Source of the DNA: Acridotheres tristis
Taxonomy: Eukaryota; Chordata; Aves; Passeriformes; Sturnidae
Length of the DNA stretch: 64,000 nucleotides
Direction: 5' to 3'
Assembly: GCA_037013685.1 (NCBI GenBank)
Contig: CM072892.1
Coordinates: 14,947,501-15,011,500, forward strand
Part shown: positions 21,015 through 31,100 of the stretch, in pieces
Layout: each line of letters begins with the position of its first letter
How positions within the stretch are numbered: the stretch's first letter is position 1
Position numbers and translations under genes: made by a program
The notes under the pieces: generated by a model
Told to the model about the DNA's origin: nothing
Database searches by the model: none
What the model saw: the letters and a program-made list of their open reading frames with translations, nothing else

Positions 21015-22516
21015 TAAATGTGCCTTGCTCTACAGAGCACCCAAAGCAGAAGAGTTGGTGAGGAAGCAGTTAAAGAAAAAAAATTTCTGTGACCTTGCAA
21101 TTACTAGAACTTCATGTTCTTCTTCTCTGCTTTATTTTTAAGCTATTAGCATAACTTTTCAGATAAGTTAATGTGAAAAGTAAGCACTCATTTAGAAAAA
21201 TTTATTAAATACCATAGAGTGTGTGGAGAGAACTAGATTTGAGTGACAGCTTTTTAAGTGGTGTATGCTAATTCCTGACAGCTCTCATTACTTACTGATC
21301 CAGGACTATTAAAACAGCCAGAACCACCACCTGCAGACCAGGTTCTTGTGTGCTTAACAAGCACTGATCAAAAGGTCATTTACACCCCCTAAGTCAGAAC
21401 CTGTTTGGGTGCCAAATCATTTGTCACTTTAAACCCCTGTTTGTTCAGCAGGCTGCATGGTGTCTAGGGGATAGCCAGATATCTTCCTCTGTCAATATCT
21501 AGTGACTGGTGAATATCAGGCATTGTGACAGCATGCCCTTTGCAGAAAAATTCCATAATCCTTCAAATCTTTTTAAAAGTTTTGAAGGAAACCATCAAAT
21601 TCAAATGGCTGCTGCTGTGAGTAGTAAACAAGTCTTCCCTCTGCTTTAGCCACTGGTTTTATCCATCCTGGCAAATCTGATAGTACATTTTGCCCTACCC
21701 AGCATGGAATTTAAAGTAAACAAATTGCCTTTGGTGTTGGATTACAAAGTGCATAGCAGATTGCAGCAGTGGATACACTGAGAGGTAAAGCTGGTAGAGT
21801 GATTTACTTCTGTACTAGTTTCACACAGAGGTGCTTTGTGGACATACTGTTTTGTCCCATGTACAAAACTTAACCAGAACGATGCTGCTGCACAAGCCGT
21901 GGTTATCCTCCTTGTGGAATCCTGCCTCCTCCTTGAAAGAGGGAAATGAAATCCATTAATATGAATGGATTCCTGCTCGCTTCTAAGTTCTGCTTCAGCA
22001 TCTTGTATGTCAAAGTTCCTCACCACTGCCTGTAGTTATCACCCACCTTTCTGCCTTGCTTCCCTGGGCGTTATCACTATAGAAATCCTTCTCTTTTTAT
22101 ATTTTTAGCCTTCTTTATGTTTATTTGTTCAGTTATTGCACTGAAGCCAAATCTTGCCAAGTGTTGTTGCATTGCAGTGATGGAGAATGCAAGGAGAGGT
22201 CCTGAAAGATGATAAATACTCATAGCAAAAACATCTGTTATCTCTTGTTAATAGGATTTAAAGCAAAAATTGCAATAGGACAGTGTTGTTTAAATTTAAG
22301 CTACTATAGCTAAGAAAGTCCTACTCTGGGAGATGTATCTTCCTCCAGTGTTTCCTCTTTCAAGCAAAATGCTCTGTACCTGTCTGTCAGCTCAGCTCTG
22401 AAAAGAGTCTCTTCCTTAGCCCTTTTCCCAGTACACAGGAGCATGCTAAGAGAAGGATTAAGCTTGGCCTTTCTCCTGTTAATCCAGCACTAACGCAATA
22501 GCTATTTATATCCCAG
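21015..22516. other. Intergenic sequence, nothing recognised
   Basis: Non-coding sequence. A 94-residue minus-strand frame at 21742-22026 shows no recognised domain. Confidence 0.6.
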
Positions 22517-22828
22517 GAACCTCCCACATTTCATCTCCTGGACAGCTGGCATACCTTGAAATGCTGACTGCTGTTCCCATCATCCTCCCACTAGCAATTG
22601 TTGTGTTTGTGCTGGTGGCTGCTGCCCTCTGTCAGCACCCACCTGTGCCTCCCACAGTAAAGAGAACCAAAATGGAGCAGGACTTGGGACAGATCAAAGC
22701 ACTGACAGAAAATGAGAAAGGAGAGATTTTCACAGGACAGCTGAGTTTTTTTCAGATCTACATGGCTCCACCAGCCTCAGCTGTAGTACAAGTAGGAGAG
22801 TTTCCTGGAGTCTTGCTAATTTCTTATT
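22517..22828 (+). CDS. Hypothetical exon-like frame with transmembrane segment
   Basis: An acceptor-like ATCCCAG precedes an open frame that continues to a GTGAGC donor-like site at 22829. It reads a polar lead, then a strong hydrophobic segment LTAVPIILPLAIVVFVLVAA (from about 22564), then a Pro-rich juxtamembrane HPPVPPTVKR and a charged KMEQDLGQIKALTENEKGE stretch. This is the layout of a type I membrane-protein exon, and the Pro-rich stretch recalls the box 1 of cytokine receptors. No WSXWS exon or other partner was seen nearby. If unspliced, the frame from ATG 22561 ends at 22908. Function unknown. Confidence 0.25.
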
Positions 22829-23558
22829 ACGTGAGCATTACGTTTGCTCACATCCTGTCTCATTTTCTGCATCTGTTCATTGTTCCTTGGCTTGTGTCAA
22901 GCAGGTGATCCTCCGGGCTGTTTGTGAGCCGGAGCTGCGGCCTCGTCTGGGGGTGGAGCCGCAGCAGTGCTCAGCTCAGCAGTTACTCACCGTGTAAGGA
23001 TGCGATCAGCTGCTCTGCCCATAAACACCACAGTCTGGCGGGGCTGGCTGATGCTTTTTCCGACACACTGAAAGTATCACGTGGCAATAAAGATGTCTCA
23101 AGCTGCTGCACGTACCAGTTTTGGCATGCTCTTTAGGTTCCCATCAACACATCAGCACAGTTTGCAGTTTTACTTGCTAGGTGACTCTGTTTCTGCTTGT
23201 GTCAGGCAGTGCTCATTGATGGCTTCTCTGGCCAGGTCGCAGGCGTGCCTGGGCCACTCTCCTGTCTCCTGCAGGAGGCAGCAGGCTCCTTATTTCAGAG
23301 TGTGCTGATCCTCTGCAAGCCTCAAAGGACTGTTCTGTAATCCTTAGGCTTTTTTGTGTCTTCTGAAGCCATACAGGTGTGACGTCAGATAAAATGCCCT
23401 ATTGGATTGGAAAAAGAATTCAAAAATCCGATGTCTTGTTTAAACAGGCTAAATTAAAATGAAGGGGGGGTGAATTAGGGCTGTTTTTAGGGGTTTTTTG
23501 TTTTGTTTCTTTTCTTTCCTGTGTTGTGGAGTATGATTACCTTTTAGGTGAAAATGTA
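22829..23558. other. Intergenic sequence with a GC-rich stretch
   Basis: Bases 22900-23100 are richer in G+C and CpG than their surroundings and end with an AATAAA at about 23085. I see no protein. A solitary LTR is conceivable, but no boundary could be shown. Confidence 0.4.
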
Positions 23559-23646
23559 GGATCACAAAATTGCTTGGGTTGGAAGGAACCTTAAGATAAT
23601 CTAGTTCCTTCCCTCCTGCCATTGGCAGGGACACCTTCCACTAGAC
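23559..23646 (-). mobile_element. CR1 3' terminal fragment, minus orientation
   Basis: The + strand reads 'ggatcacaaaattgcttgggttggaaggaaccttaagataatctag', then 'gccattggcagggacaccttccactagac'. This is the complement of the extreme CR1 3' end. It abuts an oppositely oriented CR1 fragment. Confidence 0.8.
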
Positions 23647-23649
23647 AAG

Positions 23650-23900
23650 TACCTAAAGGGTTCTACAAGAAATTTTAGATTAGCTATTAGGAAGAAATTA
23701 TTTCCTATGGGTGGTGAGGCCCAGGCACAGGTTGCCCAGAGAAGTTGTGGATGCCCCATCCCTGGAAGTGCTCAAGGCCAGATTGGACAGGGCTTTGAGC
23801 AACCTGGTGTAATGGGATGAGTCCTTGCCCATGGCAGGAGGGCTGGAACAAGATGATTTTTAAGGTCTCTTCTGACCCAAACTATTCCATGAGTCTATGA
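23650..23900 (+). mobile_element. CR1 3' end, plus orientation
   Basis: Contains 'attaggaagaaattatttcc', 'ggcacaggttgcccagagaag', 'ctcaaggccagattggacagggctttgagcaacctgg' and a terminal 'ttttaaggtctcttctgacccaaactattccatgagtctatga'. These are the standard CR1 3' landmarks in order. A stretch present in longer copies is missing after 'acctaaaggg', so the copy is internally deleted. Confidence 0.88.
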
Positions 23901-24054
23901 AATAACTGGACAGCATTCATCCTTGGTATTTAATGTCACGTTGGTTGCATGTCTGTGGATGTGACAGAGCATGTGTTGCCTCTGTCTCAGATATATCTTC
24001 ATCCAGCTAAATTCATTAGCAAATAGCCCCCTCTAACTAGATTGTCCTTCCCGC

Positions 24055-24734
24055 ACCCGGGTCTGCTCCGCACCGGAGCATGTCCCGCACCGGAGCCTGC
24101 CCCGCACCGGAGCCTGCCCAGCACCGGAGCCTGCCCCGCACCGGAGCCTGCCCAGCACCGGAGCCTGCCCCGCACCAGAGCCTGCCCGGCACCGGAGCCT
24201 GCCCCGCACCAGAGCCTGCCCAGCACCGGAGCCTGCCCCGCACCGGAGCCTGCCCAGCACCGGAGCCTGCCCCGCACCAGGGCCTGCCCCGCACCAGAGC
24301 CTGCCCCGCTCCAGGGCCTGCCCAGCACCGGAGCCTGCCCCGCACCGGAGCCTGCCCGGCACCGGAGCCTGCCCCGCACCAGAGCCTGCCCAGCACCGGA
24401 GCCTGCCCCGCACCGGAGCCTGCCCAGCACCGGAGCCTGCCCAGCACCGGAGCCTGCCCCGCACCAGAGCCTGCCCGGCACCGGAGCCTGCCCCGCACCA
24501 GAGCCTGCCCGGCACCGGAGCCTGCCCCGCACCAGAGCCTGCCCAGCACCGGAGCCTGCCCCGCACCGGAGCCTGCCCAGCACCGGAGCCTGCCCAGCAC
24601 CGGAGCCTGCCCCGCACCAGAGCCTGCCCGGCACCGGAGCCTGCCCAGCACCGGAGCCTGCCCAGCACCGGAGCCTGCCCAGCACCAGAGCCTGCCCCGC
24701 ACCAGGGCCTGCCCGGCAGCGGGGCTGCTCTCCA
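24055..24734. repeat. 17-bp GC-rich minisatellite, about 39 units
   Basis: The unit is ACCGGAGCCTGCCCCGC. Thirty-eight units start between 24072 and 24701, a distance of 629 bases or exactly 37 x 17, so there is no net indel in the array; degenerate half-matching units flank it on both sides. Variation is confined mainly to two places: GG versus AG after ACC, and C, A or G before the final GC. Because no frame of the unit contains a stop and 17 is not a multiple of 3, frames of about 260-330 residues stay open on both strands. They encode a 17-residue Pro/Ala-rich (+) or Gly/Ala-rich (-) periodicity and are not considered genes. Confidence 0.97.
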
Positions 24735-25015
24735 GGCCACCTCGGCAGTGCGGCGGAGCGGGCGCTGGGCGGCATCGCCGCGCTGGGAAAGCAGCAGGCA
24801 GCCGGGCCGAGCCGGCCGCACGCTCCCTGCAGAACGGGAGCCGAACCCGGGCTCCAAGGGAATCGCTGGGAAAGCAGGAGGGTTCTCGGGCCTCCTGCAT
24901 GCTCCCTGCCCGGGAGCCGAACCCCGGCCTTGCAGCCAAAGCGGCGTCAGGATCTGTGACCAGAGACATTGTGAACCCCCAGCGGCATTCCCTCTGCTCC
25001 GTTAGCGTCTGAGAG
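24735..25015. repeat. GC/CpG-rich tract with two diverged ~80-bp copies
   Basis: Directly after the minisatellite the sequence stays very rich in G+C and CpG. Bases 24781-24860 and 24864-24940 share 'cgctgggaaagcag', 'gctccctgc' and 'cgggagccgaaccc' in the same order, indicating an old tandem duplication. The tract could be a small CpG island or promoter, but no transcript start or conserved protein is visible. Confidence 0.65.
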
Positions 25016-27599
25016 GTGTCCCTGGCCAAGTGTACTTATCCGTAAATCTTCCTGCTTTCGGTTCACGAGTGAAATGAGGAGCATTGGGTATTTGCACTGC
25101 CCCTTTTACTTGACTCATATCTGCCAATTTTTGGTAACTCACTTGTCTCAGCAACAAAGGTGAAGCAGACTAGACTTTACCTCATGTAGGTCCTCAGAAT
25201 CTTTCAGTCGCTTTGTTCTTGTGCCCTCATGTTGATCTGGTTATGTTCAGTCCCAGGGATGATGATGATCATCATGGTTGTTCCTTATATCCTCCCCAGT
25301 GAGGCAGGCTGAAGGAAACTGGAAAACTGAGTATGTGAAGCAAGCAGATGTGGGTTGAGACAGCAAAGAGTGACATTTTGTAATCAAAAGGACAAACACT
25401 GTCTCAAAGCTGTCGAGACACAGCAGTTCTGGGTTGTTTTCCCCATTTGCCTCCTGCCTGGAAAAAGGGCTGTTTACCTCTCCTCACTTCTGTTCATGAA
25501 TAGTCTCAGCCGACACTTCTTGTGGGTTTCTCTTTTGGAAATCTCACTCAGATGCCTCAGTCATTAGTACTCATACTCTGTAGACTCCTATTTGTGATGG
25601 TCACACAGTCTGAAACCAGCTCTCCGTTTGAACTGGTTCTCTGTGTTTAGATCTTTGTGGAGCAGCAGCAGGGCCATGGGAATGGGGGTGCATGCAATGG
25701 GGTGCAGTGGGGCAATCCACAGCATGACCCAGAGGTGACATTGTTACCATCTGTTTGGCTTCCCTCAAGAGGCTGGAGCAGCTAAACCCCAATTTGCTCA
25801 AGTGGGTAATGACCTGGGCTAGATTAAATCATGTTCCTGCAGTAGGCAACAGTGAGAAACTGAAGGCAGGAATCTTGATGGGAGCTGGAAGAAGGTGGTG
25901 GGGAACTATAGGTGAGGAATAGGAGCACCTGGTTGTCACTGCCCAGCACCCAGAGCTGCTTGGAGCCAGTGCAATTCCATTGCATTTTACACTGCACAGG
26001 TTAAACAAAGGTGTGAAGAGGAGAAGTGAGATATTTCTGAGTTTTGTTCATTTCGTTGTCAGAGCTCCTGATTTCCGCCAGAGGAACTATGTCATGGTGG
26101 AATGGGCATGGGCACCATTCTGCCTTTGCAGGTCTGTCACAGAAAGGAGGAGCACAGCAGCTCCAAAAACAGAAAAAGGCCTTAGTGTGGCCTAAAGAAA
26201 AAAAAATAAAATAAAAATGTTATGTGGCAGTTTACAGTTTTAATTGAAATCCTTCCAAGCATTTTGGTAGAAGAGGGAAAGCCAGGGAAAATGTTGCTGA
26301 AATAGAACGTTTCATTCAGTGGAAAATTCTGATTTAATTTATGAAAACATCAAAGGCTGCAGTCAAAACAGGAGCTGTCATGCTGCTGAAAAGTCACATT
26401 TTACATTTGCAGCTGTCATTCTTGTCTGAGGGCTGAGATCCTGAGGGGACCCTTCAGCTTCCTTTCCCTGGGAGGTGCTGGCCTTGCTACTTGCCAGAGA
26501 GAGGATGGTCCTGGCCTCTAGGAAAGCTAAAGGATACAGGGAGCAAAGTGCAGGTCTAATCTGTAGACCCTGTGACTTTCATTTTCAAGGTATTTACATA
26601 GCTGTTGTAGTATCTCAAGGGTCCGTTTCATTTTCTATCAAACTCCACAGTTTCAGAAAGTCCTTTTTACATTCAGAAGTAATTTCAGCATTAGCAGTGC
26701 CTATTGACAGGTAATGAGTTAATAAGATTCACTCCAAGACTGGTGCACAAACAGCCTTTTCCATGTGCCTGATGCTTAGTCCTCTTTTCTGCACACTGAT
26801 AAACATGAGAGATACCACAGAGCAGTTTTGGGTGAGGACACTCAGTAAAGAGAGGGGGCCAGGAGAAGGACAGACACAGCCAGGCAGTGTGGGAAGCATG
26901 CAGTTACTTTTAAGTCTTGCTTTTTAAGTTCTAATAAACTGATCACATAAGATGTGGTGCTCTCGCTGGTAAATGAAGTCTTACAGAGTACTGTGGCACT
27001 GCTTGTCCTTTGCAGCAAATCACACTGTCCCTCAGCTGACTGAACTGGACAGAATTACTGGGGTCATGTTTCATATGCACAAACTGTTCTTCAGTTATTT
27101 GTCTTAACACATCAGCCACAGGAACACCTGTCTTCCTCATGTCTTTAAATACGTTCCTATTTTCTTCTTAATTTTACTGTACAACTTACTTTGCAGCTGG
27201 TTGATCTGATTTGGTCCTAGTTGGCTGCACAGACATTTGTTATAAAGGGGATCTTTTAAAGCTGTCTAAGCTGTGAACTGAACTTTGATAATTCCTACTT
27301 ATCAAATAATATCAGGTTTCAATACTATTGAACAGAGCCTTCAGCGCTAAAGAAAAATCCATGTCCTTCTTCAAATGAGCACAGGTGATATGGTTTCAGT
27401 GATTTTGTTTGGGGTTTTATTTATATCTGTACAAACCACACGAGTACTGGTTCATTCTGGGTCTTCAGCCATACACTTTTACCAGCACTATATGTAGTAA
27501 CTATGGTAACATAAATTAATTAAAAAATCTGAAATGTGGAATTTAACAGGCTCTGGGGTGACTGAGTCAGGTTGAGGGACATGACTCTTCCTTTCTGCT
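25016..27599. other. Intergenic sequence, nothing recognised
   Basis: Non-coding sequence with short frames only (25355-25567, 25980-26195, 26475-26714), none with recognisable motifs. There is an A-rich tract near 26197-26218. Confidence 0.65.
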
Positions 27600-28110
27600 C
27601 CACTCTCTTGAGACCCTGCCTGGAGTACTGCAACCAGCTCTGAGGCCTCCAACATAAACCTGTTGGAGCGAGTCCAGAGGAGGGACACAAAGCTGATCAA
27701 GAGGACTGGAGCACCTCTGCTATGAAGACAGGCTGGGAGAGTTCAGCCTGGAGAAGAGAAGGATCCAAGGAGACCTTATATCACCTTCCAGTACCTAAAG
27801 GAGCTCAAGAAAGCTGGAGGAGAGCTTTTTAAAAAGGCATGTAGGGATAGGACAATGCCTTTAAACTGGAGGAGGTCAGTATTATATTAGATATGCAGAA
27901 GGAATTTGTCCCTGTGAGAGTGACAAGGCACTGGCACAGGTTGCCCAGAGAAGCTGTGGATGCCCCATCCCTGGAAGGGTTCAAGGCCAGATTGGATGGG
28001 GCTTTGAGAAATCTGGTGAAGTGGAAGGTGTCCCTGCCTATGGCATGGGGAGTTAAAACTAGATGACATTTAAGATCCCTTCCAACTCATTCCATTTCAT
28101 TCTATGAGTT
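27600..28110 (+). mobile_element. CR1 LINE 3' end
   Basis: An almost continuous CR1 3' region on the + strand. It starts with 'gagaccctgcctggagtactgc' and runs through 'ttggagcgagtccagaggagg', 'ctggagcacctctgctatgaagacaggctg', 'ttcagcctggagaagagaagg' and 'ggcacaggttgcccagagaagctgtgg' to 'aagatcccttccaactcattccatttcattctatga'. It is the longest CR1 piece in the window. It is 5'-truncated and carries no intact reverse-transcriptase frame. Confidence 0.93.
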
Positions 28111-31100
28111 AACTGCTACATCACACCGTTTTGAAAGAAGCAATTGTTATTAATTTACCAGTGGACTGACTAAGTGTAGGGTTGTGGTACAACTGGAGAA
28201 ATGGTGTTACTTTCATCCTCTGTGTGATCAGAAGAAATTTCAGTCCATACATCATTCAGTGTTGCCCATTGGACAGCACAGGTCCACCCAGCCCACCATC
28301 CCATGCTTTGAATGAAGAGCCATCCCACATCCCTGCTGGAGAGCATGGGGGGACCAGAGACAAACCTCTCACTACAAGTGCCTACCCAGGTCCCTGCCAT
28401 CAGGCTGAGAGGCCAAATGACATCTCATAGCTGTGCCTGGGCAAGAGCAAGGTGGAGGCAGTCATAAGCCCTGCTTCTGCAGCTACCCAGGCAGCAGCTC
28501 AGGATTCACAAGGTGAGAGGGGAGCAGGATCTGCAGCACAGTGCTAGGACATTTTGGAGAGCGTGTGTGAATCTGCACTTTCTACTCTGGACAGAGCTCC
28601 ACACCTGCCAGCCGAGGCACAAGTGAAAGCTCTTACCACCACTTGCCCACCTGTCCTAGAAGTTGGCATCCTTGGCACCAGTACCACTCTTTGTTGAGTT
28701 TGGCAATAAGCATGGGGCATGAACAGTTCTCAGCTGCTGTCCCACAGGGCTTTTACTAGCTGGGATAATGACTCAAGAAGGGCTGGTCTTGATAAGTGGT
28801 TTTCCAGAGCTATTAAAGCTGATGCTACCTTTGGACTGAGACAAAAGACAAGGGGTTTGATGCTAGGTCTGAAAGAACTTTATGCTGCCTGCAATGAGTG
28901 CCTCCAGCTTCATCTGCTGGTGAGTCACTTAGGAGTGTCTAATTCCATTACTCTTAGGAAACAAAACTTCACCAACCAGCTCTTCTGTTTAGAGTGGTGT
29001 GAGGGAGAACTTGAAGGCTTGGTTCCCTGCAGCCTGGTGCAAAGCAGTGTCAGATGCTTCCTTTCCAGTTTGGTAGAGTTTTCTAGCAAGCTTGCCTGAA
29101 TGCAGAGATTTGGCAGCTTGCAGGAAAACTGAATGGAACATGCTGTTATGCCACTGAAAGTCCTGAGTAAGGTATTCACCAGGCATAAGTCAGCAGAGGC
29201 CCTGTGTTTCATAGGTAGTGAATAATTTCTCATACAGAGTGATAGACACTGTGATAATACAACGCAGCCTGTGTTACTGGCCAGTACCAAAGTACTGTCA
29301 TGAGATCAGTGATTCTGAGTTTGCATCCTTCCCTTTCTTGTTCCTCCATTGCTATTCACATCTTCTGGCCCTGGAGAGCCTCTGGTCCTGCTGCTTTCCT
29401 CTCTCTTTGCCCCCCTGAGCTGAGGAAGCCCCCCAGAGTGGGAGTATCATCAAGCAGGAAGTGTAGGAAGGAGGATGAGCAAAAGAGAATTGCACCCCAC
29501 TCTCCTTTTGTGGCTTCTGGTGCTCTGGGAGCTACTGGGTTGTCTCAGCCTTTGAATAATGGACTGGGAAGGGCACTGTGTGCAGTGGGAAGAGGGGTGA
29601 GGGCTGGTTTCAGCACAGCCTTCTTCACCTCCAGGTTCAGGGGAAGTTTCGAGGGGCTAGTGCAAATCCAATGGGCAAAGTGAGGAGCTAGTGTGGGGAA
29701 ACAAAGAGGCCAAAAACCTCTGAACCCTGCTGGCCTCAGTCTGAAAAAATTCTGAAGTACCATGATATGGTATTGACACTGTGAGTGATTCCAGTAGCAC
29801 CTTCTTTTTCCCAGAGAAGAAGGAATTAAATGAGGGGTCCTACACTAATTTCAAAGTGGATGCCCTGAATCAGAGTGCAGCAAAATGTACATTAGTCCCA
29901 CTGATTCCCATCATGATTAATGTAATGATAATATTTTCTATTACCAGTGTGTTTCCATTCTGCAGTAGTTAAATCTACTTTTACAAAGTCGGATATGCAG
30001 GGAAAAGAAATTAAAAGACCATTAGAAAAAGAACTAGTTAAGAAAACCAGTTAGCCTGAAGTTCTCAATTTTAAACCCAGCAGTGTATTCATCTAAAATA
30101 GTGCCACGTGGATGCTTCCCACTTTTTCTCCACATTTTATCATTCCATCACTACCCACTGGTAACTTGTTTCGTGTCTTTGCAGCATCTTGCACAGAGTC
30201 TGGTCTCCAACATCAAATGGTAACATTCCAGATTCATCTGTCTGTGTCACTAAGTGTATGACATGAATTTTTTCAGAAGTAAATTCTAGTGATGAAAAGG
30301 AGATGATTCCTCTGCAGGAAACCATTAATTTCTTTAAGTACCCTCCTAATCTACAGAATTTGAGTTACAGTTCTGCTCTCCTCAGCCTGTGCCTTCACCA
30401 TACTGTTGTCATGGGGCTGTGCTGTCCCTTGCAGGCACATGCTGTAGCCAGGAATGCAGGGAGAGTGAATCACAGTAAGTGAAGGAGTCTGTTTGTGTAC
30501 ACTATTAACTAGTCCTGGCCAGTACTGGGATTATTTATTATTATTAGCATATTCTACCTTTAGGATTTCTTGCCCTTGCTAAGAAATGCATGTAGACACA
30601 GACTAGGTCCATAATCAGATTTGATTAAAAGCTGAACTGATTTCCTCCTTCCTTTTTATTTTTGCAAGGTAAAATAATTGGTCTTGTCTCAATAGGGCCA
30701 GGATTTCAACTGATGATTGAGAGACCCAATGTAAGGTTCAGAGTAAGACCCAAAAGGGTAATATCTTGGGAACTGCCTGTATGTTATTCTTTGCCCTTTC
30801 CTTTGACCAAGTATGTCTCCATGTCTCTATTATATCTCTGTTAAGACAGGATTATTCTGCTAAGCCTCTTTAATACAGGGCTTTGGAAAAGGCTGGAGAA
30901 AAATCTTGAAATACTGATAGAAAAACCATGGCAGTTCTCACTTTCTAGAAATGTCCATATATAGCTAACTTAGGCCATCTCCAAGTGGATTTATTTATTC
31001 TAGCAGATTGCATGCTATATGGCTTTCTCCAACACTACTCTGCTCCCCACATTTACATTCCCAGGGGCTGAAAAATCAGTTTTGAAGAACATGTTGTGAC

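Noticed and set aside
21742..22026. 94-residue minus-strand frame with several Cys/His
   Set aside because: Cys spacing fits no zinc-binding pattern I know, and no neighbouring exon or retroviral order supports it.
23999..25029. Five ATG-initiated open frames of 258-330 residues on both strands
   Set aside because: All are produced by the stop-free 17-bp repeat, whose period is not a multiple of three. They are the same sequence read in different frames and have no independent evidence as genes.
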